Below, piece after piece: positions 28,609 to 37,109 of a DNA stretch of 64,000 bases. The stretch comes from Planotetraspora mira (GTDB lineage Bacteria > Actinomycetota > Actinomycetes > Streptosporangiales > Streptosporangiaceae): positions 186,001 through 250,000 of the forward strand of contig NZ_BOOO01000015.1 in the NCBI RefSeq assembly GCF_016863275.1. Reading direction: 5' to 3'. Position 1 is the stretch's first letter, and every line of letters starts with the position of its first letter. Under the pieces are notes generated by a model. The model did no database searches. It had not been told where the DNA came from and was given only the letters and a program-made list of their open reading frames with translations. The translations under genes were made by a program, and so were the position numbers.

Positions 28609-28692
28609 GGCGTCCTCTCAGGAGGCCCGGGCGACGACGTCCTCGATGGCGGCGTCCTCTCAGGAGGCCCGGGCGAGGACGTCCTCGATGGC
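28609..28692. repeat. 42-bp tandem duplication at the 3' end of a hydrolase gene
   Basis: Two adjacent 42-bp units (28609-28650 and 28651-28692) differ at one base (GCGACGACG versus GCGAGGACG). The right unit holds the last codons and stop of the minus-strand hydrolase; the left unit is an extra copy of that end lying between it and the GMC oxidoreductase stop. A recent slippage or unequal-crossover duplication. Confidence 0.95.
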
Positions 28693-29430
28693 GGCGACCA
28701 CGGTGCCGGGGTTCTTGCTCAGGATCTGCACGTGGTTGCCGGGCGTCGTCGCGAACACCGACACGCGCTCGTTCATCGACACCGCCTCGGCGGCGGTGGC
28801 GCGCATCGTGCGCATCTCCTCCTCCGAGGCGCCCGAGTGCGGTCCGGTGCCGACGACATACACGGCCGGGCATTCCAAAGCCTCGAAGTCGGGGCCGAGT
28901 TCGCCGTTCATGGAGTCCACCTCGATGACGATCTCGGCCGACTCGGCGGGCGTCATCCGGGCCGAACGGCCCAGGGCCGCCATGATGCGCATGATCCAGC
29001 CAAGCCGGCGGAACTGCTTGCGCACGGCTCCCTTGCCCGCCTCGTCGAACATGGAGATCGGGTAGGCGCCGTCGACGAGCACGAGCCCGGCGACCTGCTC
29101 CGGGTGCTCCGCCGCGTACCGCACCGCGATCGTCGCACCGTGGGACCACCCCACCAGGACCGGCCGCTCGATCCCGGTCGCCTCGATCACGCGGCCGATG
29201 TCGTCGATGGCGCCACGGATGGAGTAGTCGGCCGAGGTGCCCGACTTCCCGCGTGCCCGTGCGTCGAACGTGACGGTGCGGTGCCTGCCGCCGAGGCGCC
29301 GGATGACGCCGTTCCAGTGCCGCTGCGTCGCGAACCCGCCGTTGAGGAAGAGCAGCGGACGACCCTCACCGGGAGTCTCGGTGCCGTCGAGCCGGGTGTC
29401 CGCGGCCGGAATGGTGAGCTGACGAGACAT
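28660..29430 (-). CDS. Alpha/beta hydrolase
   Basis: A 256-residue alpha/beta hydrolase with oxyanion region LLFLNGGFATQRHW, nucleophile elbow GWSHG, catalytic acid probably in the GPDFEALECPAVYVVG region and His in TTPGNHVQIL near the C-terminus. ATG 29430 (SRQLTIPAADTRLDG) is chosen because upstream codons run into the preceding gene's spacer. It lies 38 bp downstream of the MarR/GbsR gene on the same strand, a probable two-gene operon. Its last 14 codons are duplicated beyond the stop. Substrate unknown. Confidence 0.85.
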   Translation of the reverse strand: MSRQLTIPAADTRLDGTETPGEGRPLLFLNGGFATQRHWNGVIRRLGGRHRTVTFDARARGKSGTSADYSIRGAIDDIGRVIEATGIERPVLVGWSHGATIAVRYAAEHPEQVAGLVLVDGAYPISMFDEAGKGAVRKQFRRLGWIMRIMAALGRSARMTPAESAEIVIEVDSMNGELGPDFEALECPAVYVVGTGPHSGASEEEMRTMRATAAEAVSMNERVSVFATTPGNHVQILSKNPGTVVAAIEDVLARAS

Positions 29431-29468
29431 GGGGGGCTGCCTTTCGTCCGGGTGCCCGCAAGGGGTGA

Positions 29469-29939
29469 TCAGCGGTGACGTGCGTCGCGCCGGGCGTGCC
29501 ATTCGGAGAGCAGGGCGGGCATCCGCTCGGCGAGGAAGTCGTAGAAGGCGGCACCCTCCTCGAGCATCGAGCGCCGCTCGGAGGGGCCCTCCTCGAGCAG
29601 GTCCAGCGCCTCACGCGCGAGCGTCGCCTGCTCCTGATACGTCGCGCCCGCGAAACCCGTGGGGTCGAGCGCTCGGGGATCGAGGGTGACGTGGTCCACA
29701 CGCTGCCCCGCCGACCGGGACCGGCGCACGACGTGATGGCCCGCCAGGAGGGTGACCGCCCCCGTGACCGCGCTGCGGCTCGCGAGCAGGGCCGCGCCGA
29801 TCTCGTCGATGGTCTGCTGGGGAGGCCGGCAGATGAGCAGGTAGCCCAGCACTCGGCCGGCCACGGGCGGGAAGCCGTACTCCCGCGCGTAGAAGTGGGC
29901 CATGCGATCGGTGAAGGCGAGCTCATCGGGAGTGGTCAT
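29469..29939 (-). CDS. GbsR/MarR family transcriptional regulator
   Basis: A 156-residue winged-helix regulator: FTDRMAHFYAREYGFPPVAGRVLGYLLICRPPQQTIDEIGAALLASRSAVTGAVTLLAGHHVVRRSRSAG is the DNA-binding half, followed by a helical dimerisation tail. The FYAREYGFPPVAGRVLGYL wording is typical of the GbsR-like group. ATG 29939 is the first start fitting the family. It precedes the hydrolase and probably controls it. AT-richer sequence upstream (29940-30000) with ATAAC repeats is a likely promoter/operator. Confidence 0.85.
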   Translation of the reverse strand: MTTPDELAFTDRMAHFYAREYGFPPVAGRVLGYLLICRPPQQTIDEIGAALLASRSAVTGAVTLLAGHHVVRRSRSAGQRVDHVTLDPRALDPTGFAGATYQEQATLAREALDLLEEGPSERRSMLEEGAAFYDFLAERMPALLSEWHARRDARHR

Positions 29940-30073
29940 GTGACGACTATAACTGAGATGACGCAGATAACACAAATAAATGTCATTTGGATTTTGCGAG
30001 TGGAGAGGATGAGGCGCGATCCCCGCCGACCCGGGCGGGGAAGTGTCGGGGCTGGTCGGGGGAACCGCGCCGA

Positions 30074-30079
30074 TAGACT
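30074..30079 (+). promoter_or_regulatory. Candidate guaA -10 box
   Basis: TAGACT matches TANNNT, 35 bp before the guaA GTG. The -35 at 17-bp spacing (GCTGGT) is poor. Start of a short leader with GGGGG as ribosome binding site. Confidence 0.45.
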
Positions 30080-30114
30080 GGCGACACCGCTCGTTTCCTT
30101 TGGGGGTCCTTCCG

Positions 30115-31662
30115 GTGTCTGAGTTCGACACGGTCCTGGTGGTCGACTTCGGCGCGCAGTACGCGCAGCTGATCGCTCGCCGGGTGCGTGAATGTCACGT
30201 CTACTCCGAGATCGTCCCGTCGACGATGCCGGTGGCGGAGATGCTGGCCAGGAAGCCCAAGGCGATCATCCTGTCGGGCGGCCCCTCGTCCGTGTACGCC
30301 GAGGGCGCCCCGCCGGTCCCCGACGGCCTGTTCGCGACGGGTGTGCCCACCTTCGGCATCTGCTACGGCTTCCAGGCGATGGCGCAGGCGCTGGGCGGGA
30401 CGGTGAACAGGACGGGCGTCGCGGAGTTCGGCGGCACCTCGTTGCAGGTGCTCGGGGACGGCGTGCTGTTCGCCGGGCTGCCGTCCACGCAGTCGGTCTG
30501 GATGTCCCACGGCGACTCCGTCGCCGGAGCCCCGGCCGGGTTCGCCGTCACCGCGTCCACCGAGGCCACGCCGGTCGCCGCGATCGAGAACCCCGACCAG
30601 GGCCTGTACGGCGTGCAGTTCCACCCCGAGGTCCTCCACACCGCGCACGGGCAGACGGTCCTCAAGCACTTCCTCGAGGCGGCCGGATGCCGTCCGTCGT
30701 GGACCATGCTCAACATCGTCGAGGACGCGGTCGCGGCGGTGCGCGAGCAGGTCGGCGACGGCAGGGCGATCTGCGCGCTGTCGGGCGGCGTGGACTCCGC
30801 CGTGGCGGCCGCCATCGTCCAGCGGGCCATCGGCGATCGCCTCACCTGCGTCTTCGTCGACCACGGCCTGCTCCGCAAGGGTGAGGCCGAGCAGGTCGAG
30901 CGCGACTTCGTGGCCGCGACCGGGGTGAAGCTCCGGGTGGTGGACGCCGCCGAGCGGTTCCTCAAGGCTCTGTCCGGGGTGGTCGACCCCGAGGAGAAGC
31001 GCAAGATCATCGGCCGGGAGTTCATCCGCGTCTTCGAGGACGAGCAGCGGGCCATCCTCGCGGACGGCCCGGCGGACTTCCTGGTCCAGGGCACGCTCTA
31101 CCCCGACGTCGTCGAGTCGGGCGGCGGCACCGGCACCGCGAACATCAAGTCCCACCACAATGTGGGCGGACTTCCCGACGATCTTCGGTTCCAGCTGGTC
31201 GAGCCGTTGCGGACGCTGTTCAAGGACGAGGTCAGGCGGGCCGGCGAGGAATTGGGCCTTCCCTCGGCGATGGTCTGGCGGCAGCCGTTCCCCGGCCCGG
31301 GGCTGGGCATCCGGATCATCGGCGAGGTGACCGCCGAGCGGCTCGACATCCTGCGCGAGGCCGACGCCATCGCACGCGAGGAGCTGTCCCGGGCGGGGCT
31401 CGACCGCGACATCTGGCAGTGCCCGGTCGTCCTGCTGGCCGACGTCCGCTCGGTCGGCGTCCAGGGCGACGGCCGCACCTACGGACACCCTGTCGTCCTG
31501 CGGCCCGTCACCTCGGAGGACGCGATGACGGCCGACTGGGCCCGCGTGCCGTACGACGTGTTGTCCCGCATCTCGACCCGGATCACCAACGAGGTCCGCG
31601 AGATCAACCGGGTGGTCGTCGACGTCACCAGCAAGCCCCCCGGCACCATCGAGTGGGAGTAA
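30115..31662 (+). CDS. guaA: GMP synthase (glutamine-hydrolysing)
   Basis: A 515-residue enzyme converting XMP to GMP. The class I glutamine amidotransferase half has the nucleophile cysteine in GICYGFQ and the HPE motif in [11 protein letters not shown]. The ATP pyrophosphatase half has the P-loop [11 protein letters not shown], and the C-terminal dimerisation part ends KPPGTIEWE, the canonical GuaA end. GTG 30115 is chosen to give [23 protein letters not shown] at the N-terminus. It completes the guanine pathway with guaB in this window. Confidence 0.97.
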   Translation: MSEFDTVLVVDFGAQYAQLIARRVRECHVYSEIVPSTMPVAEMLARKPKAIILSGGPSSVYAEGAPPVPDGLFATGVPTFGICYGFQAMAQALGGTVNRTGVAEFGGTSLQVLGDGVLFAGLPSTQSVWMSHGDSVAGAPAGFAVTASTEATPVAAIENPDQGLYGVQFHPEVLHTAHGQTVLKHFLEAAGCRPSWTMLNIVEDAVAAVREQVGDGRAICALSGGVDSAVAAAIVQRAIGDRLTCVFVDHGLLRKGEAEQVERDFVAATGVKLRVVDAAERFLKALSGVVDPEEKRKIIGREFIRVFEDEQRAILADGPADFLVQGTLYPDVVESGGGTGTANIKSHHNVGGLPDDLRFQLVEPLRTLFKDEVRRAGEELGLPSAMVWRQPFPGPGLGIRIIGEVTAERLDILREADAIAREELSRAGLDRDIWQCPVVLLADVRSVGVQGDGRTYGHPVVLRPVTSEDAMTADWARVPYDVLSRISTRITNEVREINRVVVDVTSKPPGTIEWE

Positions 31663-31696
31663 CCCCCCCACACACACCCCACGCACACCCCTCCCG

Positions 31697-31981
31697 CGTG
31701 ATCATGCACAGGTTCGCGGAAATGCCCTCCGACCTGCCCATGCCTCCATCGTGATCATGCACAGGTTCGGCGGCATCCCCAGTGACCTGTCACTTTCCGG
31801 TTCGTGATCATGTGCACTTTCGGTCACGTATCGTCTGACCAGCGCGTATTCCTTTCGTGATCATGCGCGAATTCGTGGATGCGGTGCCTGGGCTGCGGCT
31901 TTCCATCTGTTGATCATGCACAGGTTCGGGAAGGCCGCATCCGACCTGGGGTCATGTGTTTCGTGATCATGCACAGGTTCG
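31697..31981 (+). repeat. Six-unit direct repeat with exact 53-bp period
   Basis: Box A, consensus CGTGATCATGCACAGGTTCG (20 bp), begins at 31697, 31750, 31803, 31856, 31909 and 31962, each exactly 53 bp apart. Copies 1, 2 and 6 are identical; copy 5 differs at two bases, and copies 3 and 4 keep CGTGATCATG and the final TTCG. In the intervening 33 bp, box B (GACCTG, at spacer positions 15-20) is exact in units 1, 2 and 5 and GACCAG in unit 3, GGGCTG in unit 4; the rest varies. 53 bp is about five DNA turns, so the boxes share one helix face. Confidence 0.95.
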
Positions 31982-32012
31982 TCGGCGGCGGCCCATCGGC
32001 AACCGGCTTGTT

Positions 32013-32212
32013 CCTGATCGCGCACGACGACCGCTGTCACCAATTGCATGATCACGCAAGGGGGTGCGTGTGGGCGGGGGAGAGTTGACTGTCACGAATT
32101 GCATGATCACGTGGGAGGTGGCCTTGCCTGCCCACGTGAATGGTGACCTTGGCCTGCCCGCGTGAGGGTGGCGTTTCATGATCATGTGATTTGGGTGAAA
32201 TGCATGATCGTG
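32013..32212. repeat. Degenerate and inverted copies of the array core
   Basis: A degenerate forward copy begins at 32013 (TGATCGCGCAC). The core then appears in opposite orientation as TGCATGATCACG at 32045-32056 and 32100-32111, 55 bp apart, both inside a longer repeat CTGTCAC-S-AATTGCATGATC (32034 and 32089). Two more related sites follow: the 10-bp palindrome CATGATCATG (32177-32186) and TGCATGATCG (32201-32210). The last ends about 67 bp before the acyltransferase start. Confidence 0.85.
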
Positions 32213-32277
32213 GCAGGGGGGAGTGAAAAAGGCGTACATATGGGTGTGGGTCAGGCGTCAGCGGTAAGTTGAGGCTG

Positions 32278-33483
32278 GTGATTGCCACACAGGTCGCCAT
32301 CGCACCCGCACGTACACAGGCCGCCCGCCTCGCCTGGCTGGACGCGTTACGCGGGATCGGTGCGATGGCCGTGGTGGCCGAGCACATGCTTCCGTGGCTC
32401 ATGCCCGCGCTGCGGCCGTACTGGTTCAACCTCGGCATGTACGGCGTGCTGGTGTTCTTCCTGGTCAGCGGGTACATCATTCCGGCGTCCCTGGAACACA
32501 GGGGAGACGTAAGGTCCTTCTGGATCAGCCGCCTCTTCCGCCTCTACCCGCTCTATCTGCTGGTCATCGGGCTCGTCCTCGTCATGGCGATCTGGGTGCC
32601 GGTGCGCATGGAGGTCCCCCGCCGACCGTCATCCGTCGCGGCCCACCTGTCGATGCTGCTCGACGTCGTCCACATGGGCGGGGTCGCCGATCCGATGTGG
32701 ACCCTGTCGTACGAGATGGTGTTCTACCTGATCGTCACCGCGCTCTTCGTAGGCGGCGTGCACAGGCGCAGCGGCATGCTGGCCATCGCGTTCGGTGGTG
32801 CTGCGGTCGCCGCGGGCCTGGTGTTGTCCGCGCCGCTGCTGCCGGGCGAATGGCCGGCCGTCGTGACATGCGTGATCTTTCTCGCCGGCCTCGTCTGCCT
32901 GATCTCGGGCCGGTTCCGGACGACCGCCGCCTACTCCCTGGGCCTGATGGCGCTCGTGCTGCTCATGTTCGGCAGCTACGTGCCCTGGTTCGGCGCGGCG
33001 ATCCTCGCGGTGATGTTCACCGGGACGGCCATCCAGCGCTGGGAGGCGGGCACGGGCGGGCTGACACCGGTCGTGGTGTCGGCGGCGCTGGTGGCCGCCT
33101 CTCCAGTGTGGTCGATCCAGGCGGGCTGGTGGTGGGTCCAGCCGGACGTGTGGATCACGACGATGGCGCTCGCGGGCGGCACGTTCGCCCTTGGGATGGC
33201 GTGGCGGGGCCGCCCCATCCCCGGCGTACTGACGTGGATCGGCCTGATCAGCTACTCGATCTACCTGCTGCACCACCCCCTGCTGCGGGGGCTGAACTCC
33301 ATGATGGGCGACCTCCGAGGCCTGCCGGCCGCGCTTTCGTCGGCCATCAGCCTGGGGTATCTGATCGTGCTCCTCACCTTGAGTTGGCTGACGTACCGCT
33401 TCGTGGAGGCCCCGGCGCAGCGGCTCGGCAAGCGGATCAGCCGTTCGCTGAGGTCCCCGCAGGAGGCGTCCTCCCAAGGGTGA
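32278..33483 (+). CDS. Acyltransferase 3 (OafA/YrhL) family membrane protein
   Basis: A 401-residue integral membrane protein with about ten hydrophobic segments. The N-terminus RLAWLDALRGIGAMAVVAEH matches the LDxLRGxxAxxVVxxH motif of O-acetylating acyltransferases; FLVSGYIIPASL and WTLSYEMVFYL follow. It would transfer acyl groups from the cytosol to an envelope glycan. GTG 32278 is chosen: TAAGTT at 32265-32270 lies 7 bp upstream, suggesting a leaderless start; TTG 32269 is an alternative. It is the first gene of the surface polymer locus and lies directly after the repeat array. Confidence 0.9.
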   Translation: MIATQVAIAPARTQAARLAWLDALRGIGAMAVVAEHMLPWLMPALRPYWFNLGMYGVLVFFLVSGYIIPASLEHRGDVRSFWISRLFRLYPLYLLVIGLVLVMAIWVPVRMEVPRRPSSVAAHLSMLLDVVHMGGVADPMWTLSYEMVFYLIVTALFVGGVHRRSGMLAIAFGGAAVAAGLVLSAPLLPGEWPAVVTCVIFLAGLVCLISGRFRTTAAYSLGLMALVLLMFGSYVPWFGAAILAVMFTGTAIQRWEAGTGGLTPVVVSAALVAASPVWSIQAGWWWVQPDVWITTMALAGGTFALGMAWRGRPIPGVLTWIGLISYSIYLLHHPLLRGLNSMMGDLRGLPAALSSAISLGYLIVLLTLSWLTYRFVEAPAQRLGKRISRSLRSPQEASSQG

Positions 33484-33538
33484 TCATCCGGGACGGAGAC
33501 CCGTGAGCCTCGGGCCACAGACGGCCACAGACAGCCCC

Positions 33539-33560
33539 TTACGGCCGTAGACGGCCGTAA
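33539..33560. terminator. Inverted repeat after the acyltransferase gene
   Basis: TTACGGCCGT (33539-33548) and ACGGCCGTAA (33551-33560) form a perfect 10-bp inverted repeat with a 2-base centre, 55 bp after the acyltransferase stop. It may be a terminator without U tract or an operator for the transferase genes downstream. Confidence 0.45.
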
Positions 33561-33631
33561 ACGTTCGGCCAAGGACGAGCACATGACGGCCGCTCCGCCG
33601 CCCGTTTCGCGATGCTGTCCCAGTCGCTGCC

Positions 33632-35650
33632 ATGAGAACCGGCGACCCGGAGCAGGGCGATTCGAGGGAGGAGGCCGGGGTGGTCCGTTCCGCCTCCCGT
33701 GCGCCGCGGACATGGGGAACGAGCGCCGGTTTCGGCCACTGCCCGGAGTGGCTCGGCCGGGTCGTCGACGGCTTCAGCGGCCCGTGGCACGTCCCGGACG
33801 CGGCCGGTGCGCCGCGAGAGCCGTACGACTGCGTGGTCGTCGCCGTCCGGACACTCAGCGACCTGCGCAGGGTCGTCCCAATGCACAGGCTTCTCCCCAG
33901 TGCCGGACGGGTACGCGTCGCACTGGCCGAGGTGCCCCCATGGGCCACGGAGCCGATTCCCGTCTCCGGGCAGTCGGACGCCTGGCGGCACCTCGCCGAC
34001 CTGCGGATCACTCGTACGACCTCGGGCTGGCACCTCGACGCGTCGTTCGCCGAACCCGTCGCGGCGGGCGAGGTGATCGCCTCAGTGGCGCGCGGCCTTC
34101 TCGGGACGGGCCGTCACATGAGCCAGCCGGTGATCGGCCTCGCGGGCGATCACGCCGACGAGTGGCGGCCCGGCGACGCCAACGCGACACCTGTGGAGCT
34201 CACTCTCCCGCCGCCGGAGCGCCGTGACGCCCCCGGCTGCGACCTGCTCCTCCGCCTCGGCCGAGACCACGACCACGACCACGACCACGACCGGGACCAC
34301 GACCGGGACCACGACCGGGACCACGACCGGGACCACGACCGCGGCCGAGACGGGGGCCGGAGCCGAGACCGGGCCGAAGTGCGTGCCGGTGGTGCCCACA
34401 TCGACCTCGGCGCCGGGCGTGACCACGCCGACCCAGGCCCGCTGCCGCCGGTCGACGAGGCCGTGATCAACCCCATCGGCTTCAAGAGGCACCCCACGGG
34501 TCCCCTCGCGGTGCTCGGCCCGGACTTCGCCGTCACCGGTGGCTCCGACGTGCTCGTACGGCTCGGGCCGCGTGGAGAGCTGACGGACGTCGAGGTGGCC
34601 CGCCTCAGGGACGTCAGGGGCGTGGTGATCCCGTCCTGCGACGGGGCAGGGCCCGCCCCGATCAGGATGGCCTCCGGGGTCACCGCAGGGACCGCGGTCG
34701 CAACTGTCGCCAGGATCGTCGCCGGGCTCGCCGCCGCCGGGGTGCCGGTGATCGCGCGGCCCGACGCGGCTCGCGACGCCGCCCTCGGGCCCGAACTGGC
34801 CGAGGCGGTCGCGGCGGTGGGTGAGGAGGACCTCGCGTCCGACCTCCGGCGTGAGGAGACCGCGATCCGGCTGCGCAGGATCGCACTGCGCGCCCACGGC
34901 GCGGTCGCCCGATGGCGTGCCATCGCCGCATCGGCCGGTCTGCCCGTGCCTCCAGAGCCGATGGTGTCGGTCCTGCTGTGCACCCGCAGGCCGGAGATGA
35001 TCCCTTTCGCGATCCAGCAGATGGAACGCCAGCGCGGGGTGCGGTTGGAGCTCATCGTGGGGCTCCACGGGCTGCCGGCCGGCTCGGTGCCCGCTACGAG
35101 CCTCCCGGTCACGGTGGTCGAGGCCCCCGGCGGTCTGTCCTTCGGGGCACTGCTCAACCGGATGGCGGCCGCGGCCTCGGGGACGTTCCTCGCCAAGGTC
35201 GACGACGACGACTGGTATGGGCCCGACCACCTCGCCGACCTCCTGCTCGCGCAGCTGTACTCCGGTGCGGACCTGGTCGGTTCCGCCCCGGAATTCGTCT
35301 ACCTGGAGCCCATCGACGTGACGATCAGACGGCGTGTCGGCACGGAGCGCTTCGCCCCTTTCGTGGCCGGAGGGACCGTGCTGATCACCCGGGCGATGTT
35401 CGACGCGGTCGGCGGATTCCGGCCCATCCCGCGGACCGTCGACGGGCAGTTGCTCGAAGCCGTGCAGGCCGCCGGTGGCCGGATCTACCGCACCCACGGC
35501 TTCAACTACGTCCTGCGCCGCAGGAACGCGCGCGAGCACACCTGGCGGCCGCCCGTTCAGTCGTTCCTCACGTCCTATGAGGAGCAGTGGCGCGGCCTGG
35601 TCTTCAACGCCCTGATGGAAGATGCTCCGGCGTACGGCAGGCAGAAGTGA
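33632..35650 (+). CDS. GT2-type glycosyltransferase with His/Asp/Arg repeat
   Basis: A 672-residue cytosolic protein. The C-terminal part (from about residue 445) is a GT-A family 2 domain: MVSVLLCTRRPEMIPFAIQQMERQ, then FLAKVDDDDWYGPDHLADLLLA with the metal-binding aspartates and FAPFVAGGTVLITRAMFDAVGG. The first 430 residues are not recognised. Residues 211-237 are a run of alternating Asp with His or Arg, encoded by a 12-bp tandem DNA repeat. The start at ATG 33632 is only moderately supported. The next glycosyltransferase overlaps the stop. Confidence 0.82.
   Translation: MRTGDPEQGDSREEAGVVRSASRAPRTWGTSAGFGHCPEWLGRVVDGFSGPWHVPDAAGAPREPYDCVVVAVRTLSDLRRVVPMHRLLPSAGRVRVALAEVPPWATEPIPVSGQSDAWRHLADLRITRTTSGWHLDASFAEPVAAGEVIASVARGLLGTGRHMSQPVIGLAGDHADEWRPGDANATPVELTLPPPERRDAPGCDLLLRLGRDHDHDHDHDRDHDRDHDRDHDRDHDRGRDGGRSRDRAEVRAGGAHIDLGAGRDHADPGPLPPVDEAVINPIGFKRHPTGPLAVLGPDFAVTGGSDVLVRLGPRGELTDVEVARLRDVRGVVIPSCDGAGPAPIRMASGVTAGTAVATVARIVAGLAAAGVPVIARPDAARDAALGPELAEAVAAVGEEDLASDLRREETAIRLRRIALRAHGAVARWRAIAASAGLPVPPEPMVSVLLCTRRPEMIPFAIQQMERQRGVRLELIVGLHGLPAGSVPATSLPVTVVEAPGGLSFGALLNRMAAAASGTFLAKVDDDDWYGPDHLADLLLAQLYSGADLVGSAPEFVYLEPIDVTIRRRVGTERFAPFVAGGTVLITRAMFDAVGGFRPIPRTVDGQLLEAVQAAGGRIYRTHGFNYVLRRRNAREHTWRPPVQSFLTSYEEQWRGLVFNALMEDAPAYGRQK
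34262..34344 (+). repeat. 12-bp tandem repeat coding the His/Asp/Arg tract
   Basis: A (GACCAC) run then GACCACGACCGG repeated about four times, in frame, giving alternating D-H and D-R dipeptides. Likely variable in copy number by slippage; each gain or loss of 12 bp keeps the reading frame. Confidence 0.85.
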
Positions 35651-37026
35651 GGCAGGCGGCGGCTGCTTACGTGCCGCGCCCCCGGATCCCGCTCAACGAC
35701 TACGGGGTGCTCGGCGACCCGCCTGAGCCGGGCGCGTGGACCCCCACCCTGCCCGTCAGCGTGGTCGTCTCCACGCTGCGCGGCCACGCTCGGAGCCTGC
35801 CGTTGACGCTGGCCGGTCTCGCGGCCCAGAGCTATCCGGATCACCTGCTGGAGGTCATCGTCGTCGACGCCGGCGACGGGCCGCCGGTCGTGCTTCCCGA
35901 CCGCGTGCCCGGGCGCACCCGGGTGATCCGGCCGGAACCGGGAACGTCGACGACGCCCGATGCGGGAGCCGCGGTCGCCGACGGGCATGTCGTCCACCTG
36001 CTCGACGCCGACCTGGTTCTCCTGCCGGAGCACATCGAGGCGCACATGCGCTGGCACCACCTCGCGGACCACCTCGTCGTGCTGAGCCGCCCGCGGCACG
36101 CGCCCGGCATGGACGGGACGCGGATGGACGGACGACTGGACAGACGACTGGACACGACGTCGGACCTGCGGGCCGCGGGACCGAAGGCGTTCAACGCCAT
36201 GGTGGGCGTCCCCGCCTCCGTCCCGGCTGCCCTGCTGCGCGCGAGCGGCGGATGGCAGCCGTCGGGGGAGTACACCGAGCTGGGATACCGGCTCGCCCTG
36301 GCCGGAGCCGTCTTCGTGGCCGAACGGCACGCGCGGAGCGTGCACACCGGTACCCCCGCCGAGCCGGACCGGTCGTACCTGGCCGAGCACGTGCCGACGC
36401 TGCGGCGGCTCAGGAAGCAGCGGCGGACCCACCTGGTGCCGTACGTCGAGGCCGTCGTGCCCGTGGGAGACGCGGCCGCCGAGGACGTCCGGGCCACGGT
36501 CGACGGCCTGCTCGCGAGCGACCTGCACGACATCGTCGTGATCGTGGCAGGCCCGCCGACCACCGGCGTACGGGCGATCCGGGAGGCCTACGCGGGACGG
36601 AGCCGGGTGGTCTTCGCGGAGGACGCCCCCGGCATGGCCTCCCGGAGCGTCCCGTTCCGTTTCCACTGCCCGCCGGGCTGGGTGCCTTCGCCGCAGACCC
36701 TGCGGTCGATCGTCGCGTTCGCCGACCGCAAGGCCCTCGGCGTCCTGTCGCTGGCGCTCGACGAGCGGGAGGGCGTCGTCAGCGCCCGGCTGGAGCGCAC
36801 GGCCGCCATGAACAGGGCCCGACTTCTCGCGCGGCCGGGGGAGGACCTGGACGACCTGGTTCATGAGACGTTCGGGACGCTCTGGGAGGCCGGCGAGACC
36901 TGGGGGATCGCCCCCGCCTCGGCCCCGCGCCCGGAGACAAGCCGGCCCGGGCAACGGAGGGTGGCGGCACGACGGAGCCGCAACCCCTTGCGACGCGGGC
37001 TTGTCGGGCTTCTGACGCGCACGTGA
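35647..37026 (+). CDS. GT2-type glycosyltransferase
   Basis: A 459-residue protein starting at GTG 35647, overlapping the previous stop. Residues 35-170 are GT-A: LPVSVVVSTLRGHARSLPLTLAGLAAQSYPDHLLEVIVVDAGDG and VVHLLDADLVLLPEHIEAHM with the DxD-like LDADL. The rest (residues 240-440) is not recognised and ends with a basic tail (RRVAARRSRNPLRRGLVG) that may hold it at the membrane. A short repeat (DGTRMDGRLDRRLD) lies at about 156-170. Part of the surface polymer operon. Confidence 0.82.
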   Translation: MRQAAAAYVPRPRIPLNDYGVLGDPPEPGAWTPTLPVSVVVSTLRGHARSLPLTLAGLAAQSYPDHLLEVIVVDAGDGPPVVLPDRVPGRTRVIRPEPGTSTTPDAGAAVADGHVVHLLDADLVLLPEHIEAHMRWHHLADHLVVLSRPRHAPGMDGTRMDGRLDRRLDTTSDLRAAGPKAFNAMVGVPASVPAALLRASGGWQPSGEYTELGYRLALAGAVFVAERHARSVHTGTPAEPDRSYLAEHVPTLRRLRKQRRTHLVPYVEAVVPVGDAAAEDVRATVDGLLASDLHDIVVIVAGPPTTGVRAIREAYAGRSRVVFAEDAPGMASRSVPFRFHCPPGWVPSPQTLRSIVAFADRKALGVLSLALDEREGVVSARLERTAAMNRARLLARPGEDLDDLVHETFGTLWEAGETWGIAPASAPRPETSRPGQRRVAARRSRNPLRRGLVGLLTRT

Positions 37027-37048
37027 AGAGCTGGTAAAGCAAAACGGC

Positions 37049-37065
37049 CGTCACGATGCGTGACG
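37049..37065. promoter_or_regulatory. Inverted repeat before the third glycosyltransferase
   Basis: CGTCACG-ATG-CGTGACG, a perfect 7-3-7 inverted repeat, directly upstream of TAGCCT (37067-37072), a possible -10. Could be a small operator at an internal promoter of the locus. Confidence 0.4.
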
Positions 37066-37083
37066 CTAGCCTTACAGCTCGCT

Positions 37084-37095
37084 GTCGCATGCGAC
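37084..37095. promoter_or_regulatory. 12-bp palindrome GTCGCATGCGAC
   Basis: Perfect palindrome 15 bp before the ATG at 37110, downstream of the candidate -10 at 37067. It would lie in the transcript leader or act as an operator. Confidence 0.35.
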
Positions 37096-37109
37096 ACCCG
37101 GGGGGAAGA

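Larger units (their letters stand above)
31663..32277. other. 615-bp non-coding region with a phased repeat array
   Basis: The gap between guaA and the acyltransferase. It starts with a short CA-rich run (31668-31690), then the 53-bp-period array (31697-31981), then inverted and degenerate core copies up to about 32210. Short reading frames here differ between repeat units and none looks like a gene. Confidence 0.8.

Noticed and set aside
31697-31981. CRISPR array
   Set aside because: Repeat-spacer spacing is regular, but the repeat is only 20 bp, copies 3 and 4 are diverged, the spacers share a box (GACCTG) in fixed register, and no cas genes are nearby. A two-box tandem array fits better.
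31861-32239. Short minus-strand reading frames in the repeat region
   Set aside because: They run through repeat units in different frames, have no ribosome binding site and no recognisable protein character.
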